Below, in pieces: positions 31,736 through 43,081 of a stretch of 64,000 nt of DNA; position 1 is the first letter of the stretch; every line of letters starts with the position of its first letter. The position numbers and the translations under genes were made by a program. The notes beneath the pieces are model-generated. The model saw only the letters and a program-made list of their open reading frames with translations, was not told the origin of the DNA and did no database searches. This DNA is from Meconema thalassinum. Taxonomy: Eukaryota > Arthropoda > Insecta > Orthoptera > Tettigoniidae. The stretch is taken from the NCBI GenBank assembly GCA_946902985.2, contig OX336395.1:291953065-292017064 (forward strand). Direction: 5' to 3'.

Positions 31736-33067
31736 TTATTCATGTAGAAACTCCCAGACTACTTTTAACCCTGGAGGAGAGACATCTGACATGTTTCGCT
31801 TCATGGAGTTGTTGTCATCAGCACTGCGACGTCCCTTACCTAGCCATGCCTTAACATATTTATCAGGCTTGAACTTGTGAATTGGGGTCCCAACCAACTT
31901 CAAAAAGACTAAGTTTCCAGCAGTTTTCACCTGAAGCTGATTCCCTTCAGGTGTATATATTACGTTCATGGCACTAAATGATCGTTCACATTCTGCTGTA
32001 GATATGATTATGGTTTCCACAGCCTTAAGAAGTGACTTCAGATCATCAGATACAGTTTTGTCTGATGCGTACAGCCTGAAACCAGTTACACTTTCCCTGA
32101 TGGAACCTATACAAAATTTCTTACACAGATATTTTATTTTACTGTCTCCAAAACAAATATCACTGGCCACATCTTCTGGCCACTTTGTTTCATCAATTAC
32201 TTCTAAATTACTTAAAAGTTCTGAATACTTTGCTGCAAGAGATTGTGCAGTAGAAGCAGAAGATCTCGAAGACTGGCTGTTTAGCATTCGTTTTTCCATT
32301 TCTTCCACAATTAGACTGTAGAAGGCTTGTTCATCAATTCTGGGCACTCTTCCAGGTCCATGCAAGTTCACGCCATGTAGTTCCTTACACTCGGCTGCAT
32401 TTATTGCTAATTCTGTATACTCCCCAGGTCGGCTTTGTAAAGAGTGGAAAACTTGAAGTTTTTGGAGTACTAGCTTATGAGCCTGAATAACAGACATCTT
32501 CCTCTTCTGCAATTGAAGCGACAGATCCTCTAATTCATTCAGAACATCTATCATCAAACCCATATTCAGTTAGATGATCCAGCAGTCCTTTGTACTGGGC
32601 CCTTTCTTTAGAGTCTCTTGTTTAATCCTCTATGGCGCTTTTAAAATGGAGGAAAAGTGCTGCAAAATCTTTCCAAATGGCCCTAACTGATCTAGCACTT
32701 GACGAAACCCGTCTAACTCCTAAAATTCTTCCTATAACCTGGATTTTATTACTCAGATTTGATGCACAATGCTGCAGTTGGTTTTTGTTCTTTGGTGATT
32801 CATGGTATAGGGAATACAATTTATCAAAAAAGTTCCTCATGCGGTTGTTAGCTGTCAGTTTGGAAACAACATCACCAACTGTTAACTCGAGGCGGTGGTT
32901 AGCACAGTGCCATATAAAAAGCTGAGGGAATTCTTGCTGGAGTCTTACTGGCAATCCAGATACACTCCCTAGCATATTAGATGCACCATCACAAGAAAAT
33001 GATATAAAATTACTGGCTAGAAACTCTTGTGAAAAATGCTGAAGAAGATTAGACTTTAAGGAATCAT
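31736..33067 (-). pseudogene. hAT transposase, C-terminal part
   Basis: Minus-strand continuation of the gene that starts at 36880. It reads FISFSCDGASNMLGSVSGLP (a catalytic Asp region), FIWHCANHRLELTVGDVV (CxxH motif of hAT), a stop at 32622, a frame change near 32570, then an insertion-domain helix region and the C-terminal dimerisation domain ISTAECERSFSAMNVI (about 31965-32010). KIAA1586/ZNF862-like hAT proteins share this layout. Stops make it non-functional. Confidence 0.85.
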
Positions 33068-33078
33068 ATATACATTGA

Positions 33079-36003
33079 AGGAAGAATTCCAGAAGATAAT
33101 AAGGGAAAGGATGCCAACAGACAATCCTAAAACAGGGGAAGAGGAATGGAAGCAATTCAAAAATACAATGGTGGAAGCTGCAGTGGCAGTATGTGGAAGA
33201 ACAAGCAACAGAAAGCGGTGTAAAGAGACACTATGGTGGAATGAGAGAGTAAAAGAAGCTGTGGGAAGGAAGAACAAGGCTTTCAGAGTGTGGTTCCAGG
33301 AAAGAACTGATCTAGCAAGGGAAGCTTATAAGATAAAGAAGAAGAAGTGGATGGTAAAGTGGACAGAGATGATGGAGGAAGACAGCAGAGGAAATAAGAA
33401 AGTACTTTATGAGATGGTCAAAAGTAAGAGAAGAGGTCTGCTAGAGGATGTGGTAATGGTGGACAGAAACGGAAATGAGTTACACAACATAGAGACACTC
33501 AAGACGGTGTGGATAGAGTATTCTGCGGATTTGCTGAATCCAAATGGTCATAGGGAGGAAGACAATGTACCGTATTTACTCGAATACGACCCGCCCCTGA
33601 ATAAGACCCGCACCCTAATTTTGAAGAACAAAATTAAAAAAAAAATTAAAAAAAACTCAAAATTATGTACAATCTTAACTAAATAAACAGAATAGCATTT
33701 ATCCAAAATAGTTTCCAACAGTATTGAAGTCGTCCTAAAATAACACACATCAAACGATTAAAAATACAAATAAAAGTACACAAACACTTCATTCATAGTC
33801 ATCAGAAGTACCAACTTCGGAACTTTTATCACCATCTCACTAAATGTCGTCATCACTGACATCCATACCATTCGAAATACTACATTTCTTGAAGCTCTTC
33901 CGTATGAGATCTCCCGAGATACGATTCCATGCCGTCAAAATGCACGAACATAGCAGCTGAACTTCCGGGCGCTGAATACGACCAGTTGGAGTCAGTGTGT
34001 GCTTATCGGCCGCCATCTGCTCCGTATACAGCTGTTTCAAGGCTGCTTTGAACGGGCGGTTCACGCAGACATCCAGTGGTTGTAGCATAGACGTCATCCC
34101 GCTCAATCACGAATACATGACTCGTCAATATCATATTTCCTACCGGGCACGATTTCCAATAACTTCAGCTTCTCACTCACATTGAACGACCGCAAACGCT
34201 TCGTACAACTCATGTTTACACTCGGAAAACGTGCGCGACATGTGCGCGAGACTTTATGACGCCGCCTGCTTACGGTAAAACAAAGTGATAGCCGGAAGAA
34301 GGCTAGCACCATCTAGCGGATACTCTCAACACCCGATATCGCGCGTGGCGGGCAATTTAAATCTTTAAAATCAGGATGACTCAAATAAGACCCGCACCCC
34401 AATTTTTCACGTCCGATTTTGTTTAAAAATGTGCGGGTGGTATTCGAGTATATACGGTATTGGAAGATGGAGAAGACAACACAGGAATGAAAAAGGACCT
34501 GACTTGGAGAGAACTGGAAATGGCTATAGACAAGATGAAAGGAGGAAGGGCCCCAAGTGTGGACGAAGTGAGTGAAGGCAGCAGGGGAGGTTGGGAAACA
34601 GTGGCTGTACCGTGTGATGAGGGTGGTATGGAAGGAGAAAAAGACCCCAGAAGATTGGAAGAAAGGATTAATTGTCCCAATATTTAAGAAAGGAAGCAGA
34701 AAGGAGTGCAGAAATTACAGGGGAGTCACACTCATACCACACTGTGCCAAGATATATGAAAAGATATTAGAAAGTATGATACGAGCCAAAGTGGAGAGAG
34801 AATTGAGAGAGGAGCAGTATGGATTCAGACCTGGGATATCAACAGTGGATCTCATATTTTCAGTGAGACAGCTCCAGGAACACCACTACGAATTTGGAGA
34901 GGATCTGTTGATGGCCTTCCTGGACATCGAAAAGGCCTATAATAGTGTGTGTAGGGAGAATGTTTAGAAAGCAATGGAAAACATGGGAGTGGAAAAAGAG
35001 ACTGTAGACAGAGTGAAGGAGATGTATTGTGGAAGTGTGAGTTGTGTGAAAGTTGGAGGGGAAAGAACAGACTGGTTCAGACAAATGAGTGGCCTGAAAC
35101 AGGGTAGTGCACTGTCACTATGGTTATGGACGAGGTAATGACACGGGTAGCAGGAAAGATAGGAGAAGATAAGATGAAAGCAATGGTGTTTGCAGATGAT
35201 CTCATGGTCTGGGGAAACAAGGAGGAGGAAATTCAGGAGCAACTGAAGGCTTGGGAAGAAACAGTGGGAGAGTACGGATTGAAGTTCAACATCAGTAAAT
35301 GTGAGATCCTGTTAACGACCAGGAAAAGGGACAGACCAATGAGTGGGATAACACTTGGAGGTGGACAGCTGAAGAAGGTGGAAAGTCTCAAGTACTTGGG
35401 AAGTATAGTGGAGGAAAATGGGAGAAATGACAAAGAGATTACGGAACGTGGCAGACAGGCAGAAGCATTTCTGAGAAGCATTCGGAGCTTAGTGTGGAAT
35501 AAAGATATACTACAAAAAAGCAAGGAAGTGTTATACAGAAGCTACTATATCCCGATACTGACCTATGCATCAGAAACGTGGATAATGAAGAAAAGAGACT
35601 TCAGCAGAATACAGGCAAGTGAAATGAAGTTCCTAAGAAGTAGGATCGGAGTAACAAGAAGAGACAGGGTGAGGAATGAAAAGGTCAGGGAAATAGTGAA
35701 AGAGGAGCCCTTGCAGGGTAGGATTGAGACATCAAGACTGAGGTGGTATGGACACTTAAAGAGAATGGAAGAGAAGAAGATTCCCAAGAGGATACATGAG
35801 ATGTAGATGCAGAAGAAATGACCAAGGGGAAGACCAAGAGATAGATAGCTGAAAGGAGTGGAGGAATGTGTCAAGAAGAGAGGCGAGGACTTGACTAGAG
35901 TGACAGCGGAGAGGTAGTGGGAAGAAAGGACTAAGTGGCGAGGCTTATGTTCCAAACAGACCCAGCCTGGGGCTGGAAACTGTACATGATGATGATGATG
36001 ATG
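33079..36003 (+). pseudogene. RTE-type LINE copy B, inserted in the hAT gene
   Basis: Eleven-bp duplication ATATACATTGA (33068-33078, 36004-36014) and a (GAT)n 3' end. 5'-truncated: it starts in the EN-RT linker (FQKIIRERMPTDNPKTGEEE). Removing the pogo element at 33570-34457 and one TA restores EEDNV-LEDGEDN. RT motifs: KKGSRKECRNYRGVTLIP, EEQYGFRPGISTVDLIF, FLDIEKAYNS and FADDLMVWG (about 35190-35217). Lesions: frameshift near 34575, stop at 34965, a short deletion after GLKQGSALS near 35115, stops after RIHEM at 35803. The C-terminal RLRWYGHL block is clear. Confidence 0.87.
33570..34457 (-). mobile_element. Pogo/Tigger-type transposon, internally deleted, 888 bp, minus strand
   Basis: TA flanks (33568-33569, 34458-34459); ends CCGTATTTACTCGAATACGA (left) and CCGTATATACTCGAATACCA (right, minus strand). 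Minus-strand coding keeps the N-terminal helix-turn-helix (KRLRSFNVSEKLKLLEI, about 34170-34220) and the C-terminal DDE end (GMTSMLQPLDVCVNRPFKAA, then SFKKCSISNGMDVSDDD, 33840-34106). The middle of the transposase is deleted. Sits inside LINE copy B. Confidence 0.88.
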
Positions 36004-36014
36004 ATATACATTGA

Positions 36015-36880
36015 GCTGAGTGGTTTGGAAGTTCAACTAGATCGAAAAATATGCTGCTGGTTTCCTCAGAATTATTAAAATTCACCCGAAGACAAATACA
36101 AAGAACAGATTTTTGACCCAATGAAGTTGACTCATCCACCATCACACCAATCTTGAGGTCATTTTCAACAATTTGTCTAACAACAGTTTTCCTCATTTCT
36201 TCACCAATCAGATTGGTAATGTCGGCACAGGAATGTTTCGAATGCTAAATCTGTCTCCCATGTCTAAACCATTTGCTCTTTGTGCATCAATCCAGGATTG
36301 TAGATCAGAAAATGGCCTTCCTAGCTTTGCAAGATTGTACACTCGCCAAAAAACTCTGCATGTATTCTCGTGGTAAACCCCTCTTGCTTTGCAGTTGTGT
36401 TTTGAAGAACTTGTTTCTTGGCCTCCTCAAGAATTTTAACACACTGACCATGGGCATGGGAATTCTTGTGATCAAAGATTTGTTTTCTTATTGCCTGACG
36501 CATTTTCTCATCACTATCACAGTATAAGAACACCACTCATTTGATAAGAGAGTTCGTTCTGATTTAAAAGCACCCAAAGTTCCACGTGCTCTGACGCATA
36601 CTTTGCAGCCGAATCCTTTTGTTTTGGTTTTGTAGGATAACCATTCGTGTTCTTTGAATTTAGTTTTCCACTGAGCAGGACTCAGAAATGTTGGCAAACA
36701 TTCAAAATCTGCATTATCTAGGCCTACATTGTTGGTTTCTATTTCACTTGCGCTGTGTTGTCTGTGAGAGGTGAGATACAAAGCCGAATTCGTCAAATTT
36801 TTCCCAGACCGATTATCTTCAACACAATCACCAGTTTCGCTGAAATTTCTCTTTTGTCCTCTTACGGCAAATTTATCCAT
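36015..36880 (-). pseudogene. hAT transposase, N-terminal part
   Basis: Minus strand from the ATG at 36880: basic N-terminus, then a BED-like zinc-finger region (FLSPAQWKTKFKEHEWLSY, FGCKVCVRARGTLGAF). A frameshift near 36530 and stops near 36320 are followed by VVRQIVENDLKIGVMVDEST (catalytic Asp of hAT) and KSVLCICLRVNFNN. It joins the C-terminal part through the RTE insertion: removing 33079-36014 gives an unbroken local frame (NHSAQ-CIYDSL). Confidence 0.85.
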
Positions 36881-38124
36881 GATATCAGCTCTGCGGCCGA
36901 TGCTGATAAAAATACTTTAGTTGCAATGATGCTGCTTGATACACAATCGTACTGACCATACACCACAACACTAGTTTTTAACCCGACAACTAGGCAGGAG
37001 ACTATCGTATTTTTAATTAAGTTCCTCCACGAGTAACCAACCTTGCTTTATAGATTTTCGCCAAGCAGGAGCCCAAAAGTCAAGAATATTGTGTCTTGTC
37101 GATTGACTGTATATATTTTAAAGATATTTTAAAAGTAAAGATCTATTTAAACAATGTTATGATATTTTCTTACTGAGAAATATGTTTAAAAACATCAGAT
37201 GTAGCGGTATATTCTCAAGGTGGCGACTATGGTCATCACAAGTTAACGGTCACAGCCATGTTTTTTTAAAGCGCTCTGCTGCAGCGGTGGCGAAGAGATC
37301 TCACTTTGTGAGTTTTGCTGCATGGACGGCCATGGCCGTTCATTTTTTCCACTCTAGTTTGCTGCAGCGATGCTGAAACGCTTTAGGGGTTCGCTTTCAA
37401 AAGGAACGCACGGTTCTATATTGGCGATGTCTACAGGCGAATGTTTATCGGTGAAGGTTGCTTGGTACCAGTGGATGAATGATCATGAAAAGTAATTACT
37501 GTATATTAATTCCTACGCCGCAAACACATTTAAGATCCTCTGGTTTTCAATGGCGGTATACTATTTGACATTGGAAGCAGTGACGGTATGCCATTGGGCC
37601 TTTGCAAGCAATGCCGGTATTCCATACCGGCGCATATCGCCTCACTTCCCTCCCTGTCCACGATTATTCCCGATAAAACAAATGGTTTTGGGGAAATTAT
37701 TTCATAGTTTCATTTGCTTGCGCTAATAAAAAGGAATGTTATACGCGGTTGTATTTATTTATTTTTACTGTAAGAGCAGTATGGTTATGTTTATCGTGGT
37801 TTATATTGTGACGGCCAATTTCTTTACGCCCTTGACCATGATTACAAATAAGTTTGAAAAGCTTTTTTCATTTTATGAAAAATATAATGCATATTTTGGA
37901 TTCCCTCTCCACTGATTTAATTTCATAATATTTTTCAATGATGTGTGTGTTATAGGTTATGTTTCACGTCCAATGATTTCTACTTGGATATGGTACCCCT
38001 GCATTTGAATATGATTTGGATGCTGAGGATAGATTATTATTAATGAAGAGTTGCTAAAAGGCATTTTAGTAATTGCACGTTTCCATTGATCCCAATGTTT
38101 GGACTTTTGGGTGTTTTCTAGTTT
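36881..38124. other. No gene seen
   Basis: About 1.2 kb. GC-richer patches at 37190-37440 and 37555-37640 contain GGCGGTAT-type words but no reading frame of note. The end of the hAT transposon probably lies here; I could not fix its inverted end. Confidence 0.4.
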
Positions 38125-38635
38125 ATTTTTAGCCTATTTTCATTTATGAAAAAAAATAGGCTTATGAGATCACCTTTTGTCCGTGTGTCTGTCTGTGTGT
38201 GCGTGTGTGTGTGTGTCCGCCCCTTAATAAAATCTAAGTGGCTGGAAGAATTTCAACGAAACTCGGTAAGTTCATAGCACGATTCCGGGTGACCCCGACC
38301 GTGCCCTTCAAATTTTGTTATGTCTCACCAATCCAACATGGCGGCTGTGCGAAATATTTCACCGGCATTCAATATCTCCGAAACTATTACCAATATCACC
38401 CTGGAATATTTTACGGTGATAAAGGGAACTACTAGAATTTCACTTATGTGACCTTTGAAAACCTGGTAACTACAAAACCAAAATGGCGGCCATGCAAAGT
38501 TGCGACTTTTAAATACACTTTTCTCGTGATTTAACTAACCAGACGCGATGAAACTTGGTACAGTATATGTTTATACACATTGTAATGCACCGACATCTAA
38601 CTTCGTTCAATTGCTTATATAACCTAAATATCCTA
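38125..38635. mobile_element. 5' part of the ATGGCGG-periodic repeat
   Basis: Same start as the copy at 12115 (hairpin AGCCTATTTT / AAATAGGCT, ATGAGATCACCTTTTGTCCG, GT microsatellite 38185-38217) and the same body with ATGGCGG near 38338 and 38484. It stops near 38635, where a PLE-terminal sequence starts. Confidence 0.75.
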
Positions 38636-38709
38636 TTTGACTAGTAAAAATTTTCCGTCTATTCAATACAAAAATTTTATTATTGAAATTACTGTATATT
38701 AGTTCATTG

Positions 38710-38752
38710 TTGGGACATGTTTCGAGCTCTCAATCAGCTCATCATCAGCCAA
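38710..38752 (-). ncRNA. Canonical type I hammerhead ribozyme motif
   Basis: On the minus strand: stem I TTGG, exact core CTGATGA (38742-38748), stem II GAGCT/AGCTC with a short loop, GAAA, palindromic stem III ACATGT (38715-38720), cleavage after GTC (C at 38714), then CCAA closing stem I. All conserved core positions are present. Downstream (leftwards) at 38645-38673 lies the terminus TATTGAATAGACGGAAAATT shared with other sites, so it is the end of a Penelope-like element. Confidence 0.85.
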
Positions 38753-38760
38753 GTGCCCTC

Positions 38761-39770
38761 ACAAACATAATAAAACACTCACCAAAAATACGAAGTTCAT
38801 AAACAAGTACAATAAACAACATGCATTAAAAACTTGGCATCTTTAGTAAAATAGTAAAATTATAATGGAAACATCTAATGTTCTTTAATAAAAAGTTGAT
38901 GTTGCTTCGTTCTGACTTCCCCACACACGCAACAAGCGAAGCGGTGTCATGCACATTCTGTTGACTATCATTTTGACCAGCCCACAAGTCATCATATGAA
39001 ACGGATAATTGAAACTCCCATTGATGTGACAAGGTTCTTGTTTCGGACCTCATGAAGCCTCCTCATAAAGTTAAGACAACCAGTGTGGCTCCTAGTTGAA
39101 TGAGTCCTGTCTCTTAGCAGCATTTCGTCTAAGAAAAACGAAGTATGCTAATCGGAAAACAAATGACCCCCAAGAGATTTGAAATAGAAACCTAACCAAT
39201 CGAGAAATTATCGCTCACCTTCATCTCGAATCCATGAGCACGGAGCGTGTGTGCCTTCACAGCTGACTCAAGCTGGAATAAGAGTCCGCGGCGCATGCCT
39301 GTATGGTGATGACATGCCTCCGGGGAAGGAGGGGAAACAAGGTAGGGGTACGTGTGTAATACTCGTCTGTAGAGCAAGCCTGTGTCGAAGACAAGCTTCC
39401 GAGAGAAGGGGAGGAGGGAAAACAAAAGTATGGGTACGCGTGCAACACGCGTCTGTCTGAACAGTAGCTAACATGTGCAACATGTGAGATCCTTCTGCGC
39501 ATGAGATGTGCTAAAAAACTTGACATTAATTCTAATTCTTGAATATTGCGGAATACAAATGTGCCAATCTTTTTTTTATTCTTGTATTCTTATCCATTAG
39601 TGTATCATACAAAATATTTGTTTCAAAATTAATCTCATTAAGATTATTAGATGGACTAGTTCTTTGGGCAATATCTATTTCTATTTGTTCAAGGATATTC
39701 ATTATGGACCCTTTGTTCTCATAATGAAGTATCTTTAAATCTGTTTCAATGCTGGTGAATTTATGATCGG
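38761..39770. other. No gene seen; imperfect 85-bp duplication
   Basis: The part next to the ribozyme is probably a PLE remnant without protein signal. At about 39285-39470 an imperfect duplication with a period near 85 bp is visible (GGTAGGGGTACGTGTGTAAT versus AGTATGGGTACGCGTGCAAC). No credible gene. Confidence 0.4.
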
Positions 39771-39940
39771 TGGGGGTTTGCCTGTTCCTCTATCGGGCGC
39801 GTCCCAGGTGGCGGATAGGGGGGCTCGCCGGACTTGTCCGGAGGGTTTGAGGGAAATAAAATACCTCTCGCGGACCAAAAACAGGCCCCTTGCCAGGGTT
39901 ATGGTGAAGCTACGTTAGGCCTAGCAAGCCAGTAGTGGAT

Positions 39941-40036
39941 ATGAAACTGCTTTTAAAACGGGAACGGGCCTCGGAAAGGACAGATCTAAAGGAAGCAGAC
40001 CTGGCTATGGAAATGGACTACGAATCGGAACTTTGA
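39941..40036 (+). CDS. Short upstream ORF (31 codons) overlapping the LINE C main frame
   Basis: Starts ATGAAACTGC, basic (MKLLLKRERASERTD), and stops with TGA at 40034-40036 inside the first codons of the main frame. A small ORF overlapping the main one is known from some RTE elements. Whether it is translated is not shown. Confidence 0.3.
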   Translation: MKLLLKRERASERTDLKEADLAMEMDYESEL

Positions 40037-42888
40037 ATATAACAACATTGACGGGAAGAGTGGAGGAGATTGTGGATATGATGGAGAGGAGAAAACTGGA
40101 TGTACTCGGACTGGCAGAGACTAGATGGAGAGGGGAAGGAAGAAAAGAACTGAGAAATGGCTTGCAGCTATACTGGATAGGAAATGAGGAGGGGAAGAGA
40201 AATGGAGTGGGAATGGTGGTGAGAGAAGGGCTGAGGGAGGAAGTAAAGAGGGTAAGTGATAGAATAATTAGAGCCAGAATCACAGTGAAAGGTAGAAACC
40301 TGGACATTCTGCAAGTCTATGCACCACAGGTGGGATGCACAGAAGGCGAGAAGGACGAGTTTGAAGAGGAGTTGCAGAAGCAGTTAGCGGGGAGAGACCT
40401 GATAGTCGTGGGAGACCTAAATGCCCATGTCGGAACTGATAGAAGAGGTTTTGAGGAAGTGATTGGTGGTGAAGGATGGGGAAACAGGAATAAGGAAGGA
40501 GAGAGATTGTTGGAACTGTGCAAGATAAATGGGCTAATGGTTGGAAACACATGGTACAAGAAGAGAGAGAGCCATAAAATTACTTGGTACAGCAGGGATT
40601 TGACTAGGAAATCAGTGGTGGACTATATTCTATGTGGGAAGGAGACAAAGAAGAGTATCACGGATATAAGGGTAATACCTTCAGAAGCCCTGGACAGCGA
40701 CCACCGTCTGCTGGTCGCCAAGGTGAGAGGACTGAAGGAAAAGAGGAGAACTGAGAACCAAGAAAGAAGAATAAGGACATGGAAGCTGAAGGAGGATGGA
40801 AATAAGGAGAAGTTCCAGATATTAGTGAGGAACAAATTACCGAAGGATGATCCGAAAACAGGTGAAGAAGAATGGAATAGGTTCAAGGACGTGTTGGTAG
40901 AAGCAGCGGAAGTCGTGTGTGGCAGAACTAGTGGAAAGAAAAGGTGGAAGGAAACACCATGGTGGAACCCCAGAACTAAGGAAGCAGTGAAAAAGAAAAA
41001 TGAAGCATTCAGGAAATGGTTCCAACAGAGGACAGACAGAACAAGAGAAGAATACCAAGAGCGGAAGAAAGAAGCAGGAGAAGTAGTGAAGGAAGAGAAA
41101 AAGAAATGGCTGGAGAAATGGACAGAAATGATGGAGGAGGACTGTGATGGCAGTAAGAAAGTGTTGTATGGAATGATAAAGACAAAGAGAAGAGATACAG
41201 GGGAAAATGTCAGAATGGTGGACAGGAATGGAAAGGAGGTCGAAAATATGGAAGAAGTAAAGGTTATCTGGAGAGAATACTTCAAGGAACTCCTAAATCC
41301 AACTAAAACCAGCGTAGTGGACATTGTGGAGGAAGAAACAGACAGTGACCAAGACATTTCAGAGAAGGAATTGACATGGAAAGAAGTGGAGGAAGCATTA
41401 AGGAAGATGAAAGGGGGAAAGGCACTGGGAATAGACGAAGTGAGTGTGGAGATGGTGAGAGCAGCAGGGGTGATAGGAACCCAGTGGCTCTTTCGAGTAA
41501 TGAAAGTGATATGGAGGGAGAAGAAAATACCAGAGGACTGGAAAAGAGGGATAATAATACCCATATTTAAAAAGGGAAGTAGGAAGGAATGCAAGAACTA
41601 CAGGGGAATTACACTCATGTGCCACTGCGCCAAAATATTTGAGAAGGTACTGGAGAGAAGAATTCGGACAGAAGTTGAAGATGGGCTGAGGGAAGAACAG
41701 TATGGATTCAGGCCAGGAAGATCAACAGTTGACCTCATCTTTGCAGTAAGACAGCTACAAGAACACCATTATGAATATGGGAAAGATCTGGTGATGACCT
41801 TCTTGGATATTGAGAAAGCATATGATAGTATTAATAGAAACAAGGTATGGGAAGCAATGAGAGCAAAAGCAGTGAACAAGGAGACAGTGGCAAGAGTGAA
41901 AGCAATGTACGAGGGAAGCAAAAGCTGTGTAAAGGTGGGAAGAGAGAGAACGGAATGGTTTCAACTGGAGAGTGGTCTGAAACAGGGAAGTGCCCTCTCA
42001 CCCCTGTTATTTATAGTGGTGATGGATGAAATCATACGAAAAGTGGTAAATAGCATTGGGGAAAGGAAAATGAAGGCAATGTTGTTTGCTGATGACCTTC
42101 TGGTATGGGGAGAGGATGAGCAAGAAGTACAAGAGCAATTAGATGAGTGGGAGAAGGTAGTGTTATCATATGGGATGAAGTTCTCAGCACAAAAGAGTGA
42201 AGTGGTCATCACAACGAGGAAGAAGAACAGACTGGATATGGGCATAACACTTGGAGGACAGCAGTTGCAGAAAGTAGAATGCTTCAAGTACTTGGGAAGC
42301 ATAATTGAAGAAAAGGGAGGCAATAGGATGGAAATAAATGAGAGGGGAAGGTGCGCAGATGGATTTTTCAAGAGTGTTAGGGGGATGATATGGAATAAAG
42401 ATGTATCACAAAAATGTAAAGGAATCATCTACAAGACCTACTTTGTGCCAATTTTGACATATGGTTCAGAAACATGGGTGATGAAGGAAAGGGACAAGAA
42501 TAAAATACGAGCAGTGGAGATGAAGTTCCAGAGGAGTAGGGTAGGAGTGACAAGAATGGACAGAGTAAGGAATGAGAGAGTCAGGGAGATGGTAAGAGAG
42601 GAACCATTGCAAAATAGAATAGAGCGATCTAGGCTACAATGGTATGGACATGTGAGGAGGATGCAAGAGGAGAGGATACCGAAGAAGATGTTTGGAATGG
42701 AAATGACGGGAAGGAGGCCAAGGGGAAGACCAAGGGACAGATGGACAAAAGGAGTTAAGAAGAGTGTGGAGGAAAGAGGAGTGTGCTGGGACACAGTAAA
42801 TGACGAGAGATGGTGGATGGACAGGAAACGATGGAGAGGCTTATGTTCCAAGGAGACCCGACCAGCGGTTGGAAACTGCTCAAGATGA
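40033..42888 (+). CDS. RTE-type LINE polyprotein: AP-like endonuclease + reverse transcriptase
   Basis: An uninterrupted frame that makes cDNA at a nicked target. Numbering from 40033: endonuclease 1-235 with ETRW (Glu 29), GDLNAHVG (Asp 128, Asn 130) and SDHRLL (Asp 223, His 224). RT: FKKGSRKECKNYRGITLM (about 514-531), EEQYGFRPGRSTVDLIF, FLDIEKAYDS (590-599), GLKQGSALSPLLF (648-660), FADDLLVWG (685-693). C-terminus: RLQWYGHVRRM and GRRPRGRPRDRW. The frame is open upstream to 39925 without an ATG (RPGYGNGLRIGTLNITTL reads in), and the first in-frame ATG falls inside the endonuclease, so the start is non-standard or depends on the upstream ORF. Copies A and B are relatives. Possibly active recently. 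Confidence 0.93.
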   Translation: MNITTLTGRVEEIVDMMERRKLDVLGLAETRWRGEGRKELRNGLQLYWIGNEEGKRNGVGMVVREGLREEVKRVSDRIIRARITVKGRNLDILQVYAPQVGCTEGEKDEFEEELQKQLAGRDLIVVGDLNAHVGTDRRGFEEVIGGEGWGNRNKEGERLLELCKINGLMVGNTWYKKRESHKITWYSRDLTRKSVVDYILCGKETKKSITDIRVIPSEALDSDHRLLVAKVRGLKEKRRTENQERRIRTWKLKEDGNKEKFQILVRNKLPKDDPKTGEEEWNRFKDVLVEAAEVVCGRTSGKKRWKETPWWNPRTKEAVKKKNEAFRKWFQQRTDRTREEYQERKKEAGEVVKEEKKKWLEKWTEMMEEDCDGSKKVLYGMIKTKRRDTGENVRMVDRNGKEVENMEEVKVIWREYFKELLNPTKTSVVDIVEEETDSDQDISEKELTWKEVEEALRKMKGGKALGIDEVSVEMVRAAGVIGTQWLFRVMKVIWREKKIPEDWKRGIIIPIFKKGSRKECKNYRGITLMCHCAKIFEKVLERRIRTEVEDGLREEQYGFRPGRSTVDLIFAVRQLQEHHYEYGKDLVMTFLDIEKAYDSINRNKVWEAMRAKAVNKETVARVKAMYEGSKSCVKVGRERTEWFQLESGLKQGSALSPLLFIVVMDEIIRKVVNSIGERKMKAMLFADDLLVWGEDEQEVQEQLDEWEKVVLSYGMKFSAQKSEVVITTRKKNRLDMGITLGGQQLQKVECFKYLGSIIEEKGGNRMEINERGRCADGFFKSVRGMIWNKDVSQKCKGIIYKTYFVPILTYGSETWVMKERDKNKIRAVEMKFQRSRVGVTRMDRVRNERVREMVREEPLQNRIERSRLQWYGHVRRMQEERIPKKMFGMEMTGRRPRGRPRDRWTKGVKKSVEERGVCWDTVNDERWWMDRKRWRGLCSKETRPAVGNCSR

Positions 42889-43081
42889 TGATGATGATCA
42901 TTCATGTGAGTTCCCATGGCAGAAAATTTTCTATGTTTAATAGGGATGTATAGAACTAGCACCGATAGAGCGCACTTCAGTTTTACTGGGTAAGCGCATA
43001 GCGCTCTTCAGTTGTCTCCTGTGTTCTCATGCCGCTAATATCCACGAATTTAAGTTGATTAAATTGTTATTTTCGTTGACT

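Larger units (their letters stand above)
39775..42898 (+). mobile_element. RTE-type LINE copy C, near full length
   Basis: A GC-rich 5' region from about 39775, one long intact ORF and a 3' end of GATGATGATGAT. A possible short duplication ATGATC (near 39759-39770 and at 42893-42898) overlaps the GAT run and is not proof. It is the only LINE here with an undamaged reading frame. Confidence 0.8.

Noticed and set aside
40623..41594. 323-codon minus-strand frame
   Set aside because: Antisense shadow of the intact LINE C polyprotein; Ser/Phe/Leu-rich composition results from its Lys/Glu-rich sense codons.
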